In this document: positions 22,415 through 35,796 of the stretch, piece by piece
How the letters are laid out: the number at the start of each line of letters is the position of its first letter
How positions within the stretch are numbered: the first letter of the stretch is position 1
From: Phycomyces blakesleeanus NRRL 1555(-)
Lineage: Eukaryota; Mucoromycota; Mucoromycetes; Mucorales; Phycomycetaceae
NCBI RefSeq assembly: GCF_001638985.1
Contig: NW_017265151.1
Coordinates: 745,757-809,756 of the forward strand
Length of the DNA: 64,000 nt
Direction of reading: 5' to 3'
Position numbers and translations under genes: made by a program
Notes under the pieces: model-generated
The model's database searches: none
What the model saw: the letters and a program-made list of their open reading frames with translations, nothing else
What the model was told of the DNA's origin: nothing

Positions 22415-23189
22415 CTAAAGGTCATCTATTCTCTTTCTTGGGATAGCAGGCACAAGTATGTTGTTACTCTTTGATTGTTTGGCAATATAAAATCCATAAG
22501 ACACAGATTGAGCCTGTTTCAATACTGTCTTCATGGCCTGTCTCGTGTTATAATCCTCTGTATGTTTTCTTAGAACCTACAAATACATACAATATGAATA
22601 TAAAGCAGTAAATAAGTAATTGAAGTTATAATTATGCTTATATAAAAATATTTACCTCATCATTTGTTTTTCCAGCAAACTCATTGTAGCTAGCGTTTAA
22701 TGGTGGTCCAAATGGTTCACGATTCAATGATGTTGCAGATGACGATGGTGGTCGTCTTTATAAAAAAAAAATTCAAAAATTGCTTTAAATGACTTGGACT
22801 TTTTTCGTTTTACTTTTTTTGTTTGTTTGTTTGCATATTTGTGTATTTAATAGTAACTATAAAAGGTATCTTACATGTGCTTTGGTGGTCCATTAAAAGA
22901 CAATCCAAATGAGCTTTGTTGCTGTACTGGATGACGAGGTTTTTTACTACCAATATACGGATTGCGCAAAATATAAAACAAAATAATAATAATAATAATC
23001 AAATTAGTCATTCATCCAGTATACATATGTATATATGCATATATGCAAGTACAAGTATATCATAAAAATTATACATTTTGTCTGTGTATATTATTATTGT
23101 TATTACTTTAATAAGTTTGGTGGGAGCTGATTACTAAATGCATGCTGTAAATTGTCGTGTTGACGAACGGAATTTGAGGTTCGTTTCAT
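22415..23189 (-). CDS. SOSS complex subunit C / INIP-like protein
   Basis: Four exons on the minus strand (23189-23107, 22946-22875, 22755-22656, 22576-22415) keep one frame for 138 aa. The N-terminal 90 residues are Gln/Ser/Pro-rich. The C-terminus has RQAMKTVLKQAQSVSYGFYI followed by NNILVPAIPR. That matches the human INIP C-terminal pattern (Ala-rich helix, SxGYF, then N-L-I-L-P-V-L-P-R). INIP bridges INTS3 and the single-stranded-DNA-binding protein SSB in the SOSS complex, which acts at DNA breaks in the nucleus. The exon chain is strongly supported by frame; the family call rests on about 40 residues. It is divergent to RPS25, about 0.8 kb away. Confidence 0.65.
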
Positions 23190-24000
23190 TTTTATTGCTC
23201 TTTTTATTGCTGTTATTGAAGGTGCTTGTTCTTCTGTTGTTGATGTTAATGATGTTAATGCTGTTTAACAATACAAAAAAAAATAGAGAAAAAGAGAGAG
23301 AGAGAGATACACTACTGAGTTTCACTTGCATTTTATTTTTCATTTTTTATTTTTTCTTAGAATATATGTATAAACACGATTTGACTATATATATATATAT
23401 ATGTATGTATATTTTTGAAACGTTTGAAAACTAATAAATATATATCATTATCATAATAAGTATTACTAAAATAATAGTGATAATAATAATAGTAATAGTT
23501 AAAAGAAAAAGAAAAAGGCAGTGTAATTAATTGAAACAATCAAGTGGCTATCATTGAAGAAGCAAAAAGCAGCTTTGGTCGCAACTCCGAGTTCAAGCTT
23601 TGCTTTGGATCTTATCAATAATTGTGGGATTCAATTGAGCTGAACTAAACTGAATTGGTTCCTTTTCTCCATAATGAAAACGATTTGAATATACATAGGT
23701 GTGTGTGTGTGTGTGTGTGTGTGCTTGTTTGTTAATGTAAAGGACAAAGCATTTGCCCAAAAGTAATCTAAAATTGAACTGCTTCAGTTTTATCCATTCA
23801 ATTTTTGTGTTCATGTATACAAATCTGTGTGTGTGTGTGTAAATGAGAAAGAAACTGCTGTTCATGTTGCGGCCCGGACTATGTGACTTGTATTCCGGAC
23901 AGTCCCGAACAATGGAGCGAGAGAGAGAGCGTGCGTGTGTGTCGGGTGGATTAGAAGATGCAGGAGACGTGGCAAGATAAGCTCTTTCTCTAACTCCATC
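23190..24000. other. Divergent promoter region INIP-like / RPS25
   Basis: Contains TA and GT repeats (GT run at 23698-23722), then a GC-richer stretch from about 23865 that is the RPS25 promoter. A pyrimidine-rich tract CTCTTTCTCTAACTCCATC sits immediately before the RPS25 ATG. Confidence 0.55.
23893..23901 (-). promoter_or_regulatory. Shared ribosomal-protein promoter motif (TGTCCGGAA)
   Basis: TTCCGGACA here is the exact reverse complement of TGTCCGGAA at 43164-43172 upstream of RPS7. It lies about 108 bp before the RPS25 ATG, next to further CCGGAC and CCCGAAC half-sites. This is the only exact motif I found common to both ribosomal-protein promoters. Confidence 0.4.
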
Positions 24001-25202
24001 ATGGTGAGTGTGCATCCATAGATTTAACGTGAATTCGTTGTAGATATGCGTGTATATCTGTGTATCTGTGTATCTTCCGTCTCTACATATCTCTATATCT
24101 CACTCTCCCTGTGCGTGTGAGTGTATGGATATATGTTTTCTACTTCTTTGGATGGATATCAAACCAAAAAAGAAATGTTGATGGATGAAATTAAAGCGGC
24201 AACTGACAAAGAAAGAGAAGCCGGACCAAAAAATCAAGAGGGAAAAAAGACGATTTAACGAAGTTGGACAAAAACTGAAGAGTATGAAAGCACTAGTAGT
24301 ATAAGAAGTAGTATGAATAGTGGTAGTGGTAGTTGGGAGTGGTAGCTTACTACAAACACACGTACACGTTAAAAGAAAAGAAAAAGAACAGCAACAAATC
24401 TTTTTATCCGTTAAGTAACATTTCAACCCATCTACAATGAACTCCTGAAAGATTAAAAGTAATGTCTTTACAAAGTACATCTGGCAACAAAATACAGTCA
24501 ACATCATTGGAACAACAATCGAAACGAGACGTATCGATTATCCAACCTGAACCTATTTTATTGTGTATTCGTATACACTGATAGAACACACGCATACTCA
24601 CCGTACATATTATACGCCCTCCGTATCTGACGCATACATTATACACATACTACGCAAATCCGCAAAGACGCAAAGATACAGATACACATCATATACACGC
24701 ATATCAACATACACGACTCTTATTTTAAAAAATAAAATAAAGAAAAAGGACAAAAGGACAAAATACTTAATTATGCTTTTTTCTTATGTTTATGTTTTAC
24801 TTCTTTTTCAACAACAACAACAAATTTTAAAAAAAAATTAAAAAAAAGGCTAAGAAGGACGTTGCTGCCAAACCCTCATCCTCCTCCGGAGGCAAGAAGG
24901 CTAAGAAGAAGTGGTCTGCTAAGAAGGTCAAGGACAAGTCCAACAACTTGGTTGTTCTCGACAAGCCCACCCACGAGCGTTTGTTCAAGGAGGTCCCTAC
25001 CTACAAGCTCATTTCCCAGTCCGTCCTCGTCGATCGTCTCAGACTCAACGGTTCCTTGGCCCGTATTGCCATCCGTGAGCTCGAGGCCCAGGGTTTGATC
25101 AAGCCCTTGTCCCGCCACCACGCCCAGGTTATCTACACCCGTGCTACTGGTGACGAGAAGAAGCCCGAGGTCCAGGCCGAGGCTGCTTCTGATGAAGAGT
25201 AA
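24001..25202 (+). CDS. RPS25: 40S ribosomal protein S25 (eS25)
   Basis: The second exon, 24849-25202, encodes nearly the whole protein: a Lys-rich AKKDVAAK start, [57 protein letters not shown] and [13 protein letters not shown]. This is the standard eS25 order with its winged-helix core. No ATG lies in this exon upstream of AKK. The best start is an isolated ATG at 24001-24003 followed at once by GTGAGTG, giving an 845-bp first intron and 118 aa. The acceptor is unusually A-rich. Codon choice (C-ending codons) differs sharply from the neighbours and is typical of highly expressed genes. A structural component of the small ribosomal subunit. Confidence 0.9.
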
Positions 25203-26951
25203 AGATATATATTTATTCATTTATTATTATTATATCTTCATTATAATTCAATAACAAAAAAAAACAAAAAACAAAAACATGATTGTTATTATTATTGTGT
25301 TATGAACTTTGGTTATTAGTACATAACATAGTGGGCATGGTAAAGGAATGAAATGAAAGGATTATTGAGATCAAAAACAAGGTTGAATTAAATGAGAGAG
25401 AGAGATATATAGAGTGATGGTTGTTTGTATTGTATGGAAGAGGCATGATGTTTTTGTTTTTGTTTCAATTTTAAAGAATAATAATAAAAAATATCAAATA
25501 TTCAGTTTCGTTTCATTTTCATTTTTTTTTATTAATATTATAATATTATAATATTATATTTAAATTTAAATAATGTTTGTGCAGATTGGATTAGCATTCA
25601 GAGCTAGACAAACAATTAATGAAAATTATCTGTAGACTCTGAGCGACTGCTTTCCAAAGCACCAGCCAGCCACAAAGGACTGGAAACTGTTTGATTAATC
25701 GTGGGGATGAGTAGCGCAACAAGGCCTATTGTGTAAGTCATGCACAAGCTACGACTCTGCTCATGCCCGTAAGTTATTAAGGGAAAAAAAAGGTGGTCAA
25801 ATTTTCAGCGTCTTTTTAACTCTTTTTTTTTTGTATGTTTCGGAGTACAAAACGTGACTGCGCTATATTTAGCCAATGGTTGATGATATTTACACAAAAA
25901 AGAAAAAAAAAGATGACTGCTTTTGATCTCCGGCTTTTGTATTCGTTCAACTCAATTTAAAAGAAAAAAAAAAAAAAAAAAAAGAGCAGGGTGAGCTGAT
26001 ATATTATATATATATATATAATTTTTTTTGGTAAGAGGGACGAGGAATGGCATATGTAAAGAGCGTGGTTTTATTTTGGCTGTTATCTTTTTATTATTAT
26101 TCTTTTGATATTTTGGCTATTTATATTTGTGCTGTGTAAAATTCAAAGAAATGGATTTGATTTGTACATTTGTTAGCAATTGAGCTACCTACAGTAATGC
26201 CATAGGGGGGATGGAAAGAGGGAGGGAGAGGTAGGAGTTGAAATTGACAAATATAAACAAGAACAAGAACAAGAGTCTTGTGTATGTATGTATATATGAT
26301 TTGAACTGCATAAACCAGATAAACCAAACAAGTACAAGAAATTTATATAAAGAATCAATAGATCAATAGATCAATAGATAAATATATTTTATTATAAGAA
26401 TTAATTTGGAAATATACATATAATTCTCTATCTATTTTGTCTTGTTTAGTCTGTTTGGTTACCTTTTGAAATTGGGTTGAAAATTGAATTCAAATGCTCA
26501 ATATTAATATTGATAATGATGATGATGATTTTGTATTGAAACATGAGATTAGTCCCACAAGGCATACACAAATATTACTTGACAGAAAATAACAATAACA
26601 ATAACAGTTTGTGCAGATTGTCTAAACTTTTTTTATACAAATTTATGATGATTAATTTTGAATTTTGAATTTTTTTGATTAGGTTCCCCCTTGTTTTTTC
26701 TTCTTCTTCTTTATGCTTTCCATTAAATTTTGAGGCATTTCTTTCCTTCTTTCCTTCTATTTATGTTGATATACATTAGCTCAATATACTTACATATTTA
26801 TATAGAGCTCATTGATGACCATTTCTTTATATATCTTTTTCTTAAAATAATAAATACCTCACTACATGACTATAGGGGAAAAATAAAACTATATTTTATT
26901 TGTACCTTCTTTAAAGAAACATTTTGTAGGTGTATTATACTCACACAAACG

Positions 26952-26982
<31 letters not shown>

Positions 26983-27325
26983 GATACTGTGATGCCAAGG
27001 AAATGTTCCCCGAAAAATAAAGATAAGGCATCAGGAAAACGGTTGAAATGACCGTATTCCGGAAACGCAAAAACAAGGGTTATACATGAGCAACTAAAAA
27101 ATAATAATAATAATAATAATATATACAAATATATAAAGGATGCGTTGTGTATATGTGACACCTATCCCTCCCTCCCTCCTCCTTTTATAGGAACACCCTA
27201 TACCTATTACACACACAGATATATAATTATAATTATAAGACATCCGAGTCTTGCCCTTTTCTTCTTCTTCTTCTACATTTTTATATCTTCTTTTTCTCTC
27301 TTTTTTTTTTATCTTTCCATATGAA
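25203..27325. other. Intergenic region RPS25 / BK channel
   Basis: Poly-A/T and AT repeats predominate. Two points stand out: a GC-richer, fold-prone segment at 25590-25790, and TTCCGGAA at 27057-27064 shortly before the channel gene, related to the ribosomal promoter motif. No protein gene is supported. Confidence 0.5.
25590..25790 (+). ncRNA. Candidate structured RNA
   Basis: A locally GC-richer segment in very AT-rich surroundings contains nested inverted repeats: TTTCCA/TGGAAA near 25652-25690, and GGGGATGAGTAG against CTCTGCTCATGCCC near 25700-25772. I could not match it to tRNA, snRNA, snoRNA boxes, SRP or RNase P. It could also be an untranslated region or chance. Confidence 0.25.
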
Positions 27326-30300
27326 ATGTCTATACGATCGAAATCTAATAAACAATCGGACGAAGAAAGTAGCCTTGGAATCGATCACCCAAACTACGGC
27401 TCTGTTCAACGCCCAGCCTCCCATCTATCATCATCCAGTACGGCCTCTAGCGACGAAAGTGGCTCTCTGAAAGCCAATAGTGATGCCGACGAACCCAGCA
27501 GGGCCACGCGAAGAAAGAAATTTCGAATTCAACAACGACACTCTCCACACCAAATAAGTCGCCTCTCGAGTGTCATTCCAGGAAGTAACTCTAATGAGGC
27601 ATCGACTTCAGATCTTGTCTTGCCAGCATTAGATCCAAAGTAAAGAAAACTAAAACTAAAATCAATTAGTCATCTGTCTTACTTTTTTTTTTAAAAAAAA
27701 ATAGCCTTTACGTATGTATATCTTATTTAATCTTCTTTTGTTTTTTGTTTTTAAATAATAATAATAATAATTTTAGAGCTCAAGAAGTGATTGAGGCTGT
27801 AACTCTTTCAGGACCTCTCGAACAGTTATTCATGAGACGCTCGAATATCAATCTTAGTACCGTTAGACAAAAGTATCGAAAGAGTAGAAAACTAGTTCGG
27901 TAAATATAACTTCTTTTTATATATATTAGAATGTGTAAATCGATTATTTTCCTTTTATATCATTATCATTAATTTAATTATATATATATATATATATATT
28001 TTGTTTAGTGATGAAAAGACTGAAGTATTGAGTATTATTCAGAATATTCAACTCTGTATCAAACAGTGTTTCAACTACAATACCTACATATCAGCCATAA
28101 AAGACTTTCTATTGGCGAACCAGACAATTGTTCTATTTGTATGTAACTTTAATAGATACATATATTATATATATATATATATATTTTATATTTATAATAA
28201 TTTAATTAATTAATTAATTATATGTATAGGTCTGGCTAGATTTAATGGTGGATCTAATGTTCTGTATGGCATATCTTGTCGAGATGAAGCAAGAATCAGA
28301 TATCAGTCTGGATCCTTACTGGCTCTACAAATGGAGATCCTATGATTTATGGTACAAATATATATATATAAAGAAGAAAAAGAAGAAGAAGCTTAATATC
28401 TTGTTTGGGAAAAAACCTTGGTCCTTGCTTTCTCTGATGCCCTTTTTATTGTTATTAATTATTGCACATGTTTATAGGTTCTTTTGTCAGATTCTTACTA
28501 TGTGGAACATGTGTTCATTTGGAATACGCAAGTCACCTTCTTTTTCTTTCCTTCTTACCTAGTCCTTATCATTTGAGACTTTAATTTTTATTTATATAGA
28601 TGTTTATACTAACTTTTGTTATTTTTTTATTTTTTTAAAAAAAAACCATGGCAACAACAATAATTAGGCTTCTTTATGACCGGCCACCCACTGTCTGTCT
28701 TTTTCAGTTTCCGTGCCTGTATTGAAGCAACGACTACCCTTCCATTTCTTGTCTCGAATTTTATTGAATATGGTCAATTCCTATATGGTCAGTCTATTAA
28801 GATAATATATTTATTAAATTATTTAAATATTTACATATAAATGATTTTTTTTTAGTTCCTTATTTCCTCAGAAGTTGGGTACTACTATTACGGATCAAAA
28901 GTGCCATGAAAATCCGAACCAATTTACAAATGACAGGTAAGAAAATAAAATAACACATATATACTTTATATGTCCATATATCCCTCAATGATAAGCACAT
29001 GATCAAATAAAAAAAAGTATATAAAAAAAAACTCACGCTCAGCCCTTTTTTTTTTATATCATTATATGAATTTTTCCTTTGATCAATAGACAAACCCGTA
29101 GACCCCCTCAATACAAAACTTATACATTTGATTGGTACCCTGATTGTGCTCCTGTACAACGGCATGTCTGCCTTTCAGTACTGTGAAGTGACATTTGGAT
29201 CTAATAACTACACAATTCTTGAATCATTGTAAGAACGACCAAAATAAGAAAAAGAAAGAAAACACCAGCTAGTAATATATGTACATAGTATTTTGGGTTA
29301 AACAAAAAAAAATGAATATTAATTTTATTATTATAGATACGTCGTCATGGTGACTTTGTCTACAGTTGGTTATGGCGGTATGTGTGTGCCTTTTACCTTT
29401 TTTTTAAAAAAAATATATTTGAAGCACAAATAGTGTCTTGAGTAGTACAATCGGTTTAACAATAACATTTTCTCTCTTTTTTTTTTAATAAAAAAAACAT
29501 TACACCCACTAACACAAATAACTCACACCAAACACGTATTATAGACATCACACCAAACACTCAGGCCAGTCGTATTATTATGATGGCCCTCATTGTTATC
29601 TCACTCGCAGTTCTTCCGAGCCTTATTACCGGAGTGCTAGACACACTTCGCAAACAGAGTGGTAAGAAAAGATATTCTATTATATTATATTATCAATATC
29701 AATATTAATATTAATTTTGTTTTCTATATATATATATAAACAAAGACGGGGGAGGACATGTAGGAAGAGGTGCTATTCCATTTATTCTAATTGTTGGATC
29801 ATTTACTACTGAACAAGCCATCGCAATTCTTGATGGATTTCTCAATGTGGTAAGAAATAAAGATAAAGATAAAAGCAAAAAAAATATATTTATATTTTAT
29901 CTGTTTATTAGGAAAATGCAGAATCCCATCTTAGTGTCATCTTTTTGGATAATAATCCGCCCACTGAAGAACTCAAGCTTATGGAAAGAAATTCCATGTG
30001 GGGTCATCGTGTTCAATTCTTACATGGATCTGTCTTGGTATTGTAATCGGGCAATGTATACTAGACCAAAAGAATAATGCTACTACCAGTAGTAGTAGTA
30101 GTAGTACTTGATCACTAACCTTTCCTTTCTTTCTTTATTATATATAGAGTGACGATACTTTGAAACGAGTAGTAAGTACTTACTACTAACATCATTAGCT
30201 CTTTAATAATTTTCCCTACTTAATTAATCGTTTATTTATTGTAGCAAGCCCGCTATGCAAAGGCTATTTTCACTGTGTCTGGTACAAAAAAAAACAAATA

Positions 30301-33126
30301 AATTCTAAATGGAGGTTTAGCCGATCTTTACTTATTTTTTATATATATTATAGATCAACATGCTGCTGATCCGGGAAAGGAGGACGAAAGGAATACAGTG
30401 CGACTTTGGTCTATATTTTGCTACACCGTGAGCAACAACGTACCAATCTATACCTACAATCTTTCGCCCAGTACCGCAGTATACCAAAAAGTAGCCAAAG
30501 AGGTCATTTGTGTTCGCGAATTTAAGCAGTACTTGCTGGCTATGAACTGCCGTTGTCGTGGCGCATCTACCCTCATGACCAACCTACTTCATCAAAGAGA
30601 GCCTATGAATGTTTACGATGAACCATGGCAGGCTCAGTTTGGTAAGAACAAATATATACATATACACAAACAAAAGGCTATCATGATTATGATCATGATT
30701 ATAATTATGACTGTTATCAATATCTCTTATCAACTGTACTTTTTCTGCTCAACTAAAAGATGATGGTTCGTGTAATGAGATTTATATGGAGCGTCCGATT
30801 GATTGCTTCATTGGCCGTAACTTTGGACATGTTTCTTGGGTAAGAAAAATAAATAGACAGATAAATATTATAATCTTATGATACTTATATACTTACTATT
30901 GATATCAATTGTCTCTCGCTTTTCTTCTGCATGTATAAAGCTATTGTTCAAAGAGTGTCAAATTATCCTGTTTGCCATCAAGACACGCGTTGAAGAAACC
31001 GATGACTGTGAAATTCTTTTGAATCCCTGTAACAACTATATAATCAAGCACGATGATATTTGTGTTTATATAGCCGAAAGTCCCAAAGAAGTAGCCGACA
31101 TTAAATATCTTGCAAGTACATCTAATATGAAGATTATATATATATGTAAAAAGGGCAATAACTAATTATTATTATTTTGAAACATCAATAGCGCCCTGAT
31201 TATGTTGCAAAGGTTATTGATTCCTTAAAGTTTAACCGAAATCGATACAAAAATGAATATGTTCCAAATGCCGACATGCAATTGCCTAATGATACCATCA
31301 AGGAAAAGGTAACCAATTCAACAAATAAGTACCACAGGTCCATTATCTAACCCCCACCTACCACCACCACCACCACCACCACCAAAACCAAAACCAAAAC
31401 CAAAATCAGCAGCAACAGCAAAAGCAACAACCACCACCACCACCACCATCATCATCATTAGGAATAGCTTCTGGAGCTGTTGGAGGGTTTCAATTCCAAT
31501 TGAAATTACCCAAACTTCCAGCCCGTCCTTCAATGGCCCAAAGATCAACTCCGTCTTATGATTCGTTTAGCTCATATCAATGGACAGGCGGGTCTACGCA
31601 GCAAAACTATCGTATTCTCAAACTTCCGCCAGACAGACACGCCATGATCACCGGACGACGAGCCATGATTGCTCGACTGGGTCACACATCCTCTAGCCCT
31701 ACCGAAGACACGTCTTTACCCCAGTGTTATTTATTAGACGAGTCACCAAAACTGTCGGATGTAATGATCACAGACACAAACACCATCAGTGGTCATGTCT
31801 TGGTTTGTCTTCACCGCGAGGTCATCAATATCTTTAAATTTGTTTACAACATGAGGTATATAATATAATATTATACAACCCAAGGATTGGTCTTGGAAGT
31901 TATACTTATTATTTTATTGTATAGATCTCCAACTATAAAGCCAGAAGATTTGCAGGATATCGTTTTGCTTTGTCAGAAACAACCAAAAGCCAAGACATTT
32001 GACTTGATCAGTATGTTTCCCCGTGTATTCTTTATGGTGGTAAGTCAAACTTGAAAGCTTTATTATTTTCTTTCTTTTTGTATTTTACATTAATTTAAAT
32101 ATTATAAATTTTAAATAACTAATGACAATATTCTTTATCTTATCTTATTTTATATTTTGCTTCTTTAAAAAAAATTAATCTAGGGAAATTGCAGACATCC
32201 TGATGATCTTTTACGGGCTGGTGTCAAGAGAGCAAAACAAGTCGTTGTAATGAGGTGAGTAATAAAGAAAAAGAAAAGATAGAAAACTTGCAAAGAAATA
32301 TTAATATTAATATTAATGTTTAATGTTTAATTTCTTAGTGAAAAAGAATGTCTTGATCAATACGAAAGAAATTCTGATAGTCCTGCAGTGTAAGCTTGTC
32401 TGTTTTAAATATGTGCTTATTTACTTATTTACTCTATTGATATTAGAATGACAAGCCATATTCTTGACCTCTTGTTGCAAGAAAGACCCAAAGACTCTTA
32501 CACAATTGTGAATTTGGGTATGTAATATATGTATTTGATGTAAATGCACTTTGACTAATAATCACAATTTCATAGTCGAGAAATCAAATATCAAATATAT
32601 GCATCTCCTCCAAGGAAAAGACGTGGCCGAAGAAATCGATGTGTTCTATACCCCAGCCTACGCAGCCGGTGATGTTGTGGCTGATAGTCTGATCAGCAAT
32701 GTTCTTCTGAGCCAGACATACTATAAGCCCGACATTGTGTCTGTGTTGAAGAGTCTGTGTGGTATGCCTTGTCCAACCTATGATCCATCCCCAGGCCAGA
32801 TATCCAATGATAGTACTACTACTGGTGGTGGTCCAGACGTCACTTCTTCTTCTTCTCTATCTTCTTCGTCGTCTTCAGATAGAATGAAGTCTCAGTTTTT
32901 GTCAAGTATTCTTCTTCCCCAGGTGTTTGTTGGCAAATCATTTGCCTGTCTGTTCGAGACCCTTTTGCTCGACTATGATGTATTGCCAATCGGCCTGTTG
33001 CGCGCCACAGACGAAATCTTTGGCAACGAATTGCCGTTTGTCTACGCAAATCCTGTTCCATCTCTGATTCTAAAAGAAACAGACATGGTGTATATTTTAG
33101 CCTCACCCGGATGGTCTTTTGACTAG
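27326..33126 (+). CDS. BK-type (Slo) calcium-activated potassium channel alpha subunit
   Basis: Twenty-four exons chain in frame to 1162 aa: 27326-27639, 27777-27899, 28009-28138, 28230-28351, 28478-28527, 28668-28787, 28856-28936, 29090-29228, 29337-29377, 29545-29661, 29746-29849, 29912-30037, 30148-30171, 30245-30281, 30354-30641, 30760-30839, 30941-31111, 31192-31308, 31410-31855, 31925-32039, 32184-32254, 32339-32389, 32447-32517, 32576-33126. A Ser-rich cytosolic N-terminus (1-104) precedes S1-S4 (S4 near WVLLLRIKSAMKIR), S5, the pore with TVGYGD at 369-374, and S6 at about 383-405. RCK domains begin near 413 (FILIVGSFTTEQAIAIL) and run to the C-terminus, with a poly-Pro/Ser insert encoded near 31410. 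The channel should pass K+ across a membrane, gated by Ca2+ and voltage. I see no obvious Asp-rich calcium bowl. Introns 5 and 17 are GC-AG. Confidence 0.88.
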
Positions 33127-33914
33127 ATCCAGAAAAAGAAGAAAGCAACGAAAGAAATTAAGGAAGAGATTTTATTTAGGATGGATTTAACGTTCTTCTC
33201 TTCTTCCTTTCTTCCTTTCTTGTTATTCTTTACTATTTGATTATATTTATTTTTTTGGTTTGTTGCTTTGCTCATCTTCTTCTCTCTTTTATTCTGGTAT
33301 TATAATTATTTGCTTTTATTCCTTTTGCTTGTTTGTTTGATAGACGATATACCCTCCCTCATATTCACTTTACCTTTTTTCCCTTTTTTCCCTTTTTTCC
33401 TCTTCTTCTTTTTGATTCTTTAGATTTACATTTCAAATGAAAATTTTCAAAAGAGTCAAGAAAAAAAAATTCAAATTTATTTTGAAAATAATAATAATAA
33501 AACCCTCCCATTGATTTTACTATTGTTATTGTTATTCTTTAAGCACAATACAATATATTGCCTTGGATCAATATATGTATGTATGTATTGAATATAAAAA
33601 TCTCAATTGAATACACTATTCAAGTCAAAGAAACCTTTTTCTTGTTGTTTATTCAAAAGTAACAATAATAATAATAATTCATGATAAAAGGGTAGTTCGG
33701 CTAAACTAGATATGTAAATGAGAGAGAGAGAGAGAAAAGCTGAAAAACAACGGTAAAGATAATGATAAAAAAATTTAAAGAGCATCTTTAGTCTATAAAA
33801 TATAATATAATATATATATATAAGAGAGAGAGGGAAATATACGATTGAACACAAAGAATAATAAATAACAAATAACAATAATCTTACACTTAGCTGCTGC
33901 TGTTCTTTTTTTTT
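33127..33914. other. Convergent intergenic region BK channel / INTS11
   Basis: Pyrimidine-rich and AT-rich 3' flanks, with CTTTTTTCC repeats near 33375-33400 and a GA dinucleotide run at 33720-33735. No gene is seen. Confidence 0.5.
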
Positions 33915-35758
33915 TTAGCTTTGTGTGTGAAGTTCCATATTGATGGCTCCCAAAACCATTTTGGCAAGACTCTCGTCAACTGATTCCCATCTAATCACAA
34001 TATTGACAGGATCAACGCTCACACTGACCGTCCGGGCAATGATTTTTTCGGGTGTCCGCTCGACAAGGACAGCCGACTCAAGTACATGCGTGATCTTGGA
34101 CTCCAGTCTCTTGAGCATCTCACCAGGTCCAGAACTATTCGCACAGCCCCATTTCTTTTCTACATGGAACCACAGTTCATGCTGAGATTGTTTTGTTGTC
34201 TCGTGTTTGGGATCAATGATTTCAATCTGAAGCGGTTCGTTTTTGTCTGTGCCCTGAGTAACCCGAGCAAGTCCGTGGAATGGAATGTTTTGTCGAGGTT
34301 GTGGTGGTGATATAGTCGCTGACGACGATGGCGATGATAATGATAGCTGTGATGATGGTAATGCTTGGTTTGTAATAAAAGAAGAAGAAAAAGAAGAAGA
34401 AGAAGATGATGATAATGATGAAGACGTTTGTGCTAAAAGCGTCTTGAGATATGCAGAACTAATCTTGGCAGACATGGTGTGACTGGTGGGAATACTGATT
34501 GTCACACCGTTTGGCGGGTTGTAGCATTCGATTCCAAACTCATTAACAATCTTGCTCTTCAGAAACTCCATTGCCTGACGTTCGCCGTGAACAAGGACCA
34601 CATTACGTGGCTCGCAGTGGCGAATCAATTGCATGATTCCTTTGGCGTCTGCATGAGCACTGAACGAGAGGTTCCTGACCTGAAGGTTGACTTCGACTTT
34701 GGTGAACCGATCGATTTCGATGAGCTTTCGACCCTGGAGCACTTGATGGCCAATGGTACCTGCAACACAGAAGCCTGGCAAGACAACCATGTTGATCGGA
34801 TCTGGTGCCCACTTCTTAAAGACCTCAAGAGACGTGCCTTGATGCAGCATGCCTGGTGTTGCAAACAAAACCATCGCGCCCTTGTTGGACACAAACTGCC
34901 GATCCCATGGCTCGATGTGCTTGAATTCAAACATGTTACGCTCCACAAATGTACTCTTGATCTTCTGGTTTGTCCAGTTGATAAACAGTTTGTAATACTG
35001 GGTTGCTCGTTCGGTGAGACCTGCAGAAAAGTATATCGGCACCTTGAGACCCATGCGCTCCCAGTAGGCATCGATCAGGATGCACAGTTCCTGAGCACGT
35101 CCGAGCGCAAACACTGGAATCAGCACCTTGCCACCCTTGAGCACACACGCATGAACTTTCTTCAGAAAGTCTCTCTCACGAGATCGCTTCGAGTCACGGA
35201 TTGTGGTGCCATAAGTACTCTCGGTAATTAATACGTCCGGCCTGACTTTGTCAATCCAAGCCGAGCCAAGATGTCGATCGGGTGTCATGTTGTAGTCCCC
35301 CGTATAGACCACCGACTCTTCGCCAACCCGGACATAAAACATGGCCGCACCCAGCACATGGCCAGCATAGTATGCCTTGATCTCTATATCGGCATCAACC
35401 TGAATGGTCTGGTGTAGACTGATGGGTGTCACCTTTTTCATGCATTGTTTGATCATGTCTGAAGTAAAAAAATTGGTTTCGCCCTTTTTCTCTACTGCGA
35501 TCTTGCGGTAATCTTCGAGCAGGATAGGACAGATGGCTTTTGTAGGGTGTGTCATATAAATCGGGCCATCGTAACCACACATTTCTGTAAAATGAGGCAA
35601 GGCACCGCAGTGGTCAAGGTGAAAATGACTAATGATCACTGCATCCAACACTTCTGTAAATTCGGCTGTTTTTGAGATGTAACTGAAATCAGGAAATCTT
35701 CTCTCGTCATTGAAACCCATGTGCATTCCTGTCTTTTTTGTGTATATAAGTGTATGTT

Positions 35759-35796
<38 letters not shown>

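Noticed and set aside
34479..35231. Plus-strand 250-codon frame inside INTS11.
   Set aside because: Antisense shadow of a strongly conserved coding exon.
33915..35726. First read as CPSF73/Ysh1.
   Set aside because: The N-terminal [17 protein letters not shown] and [13 protein letters not shown] segments and the overall order fit INTS11 better.
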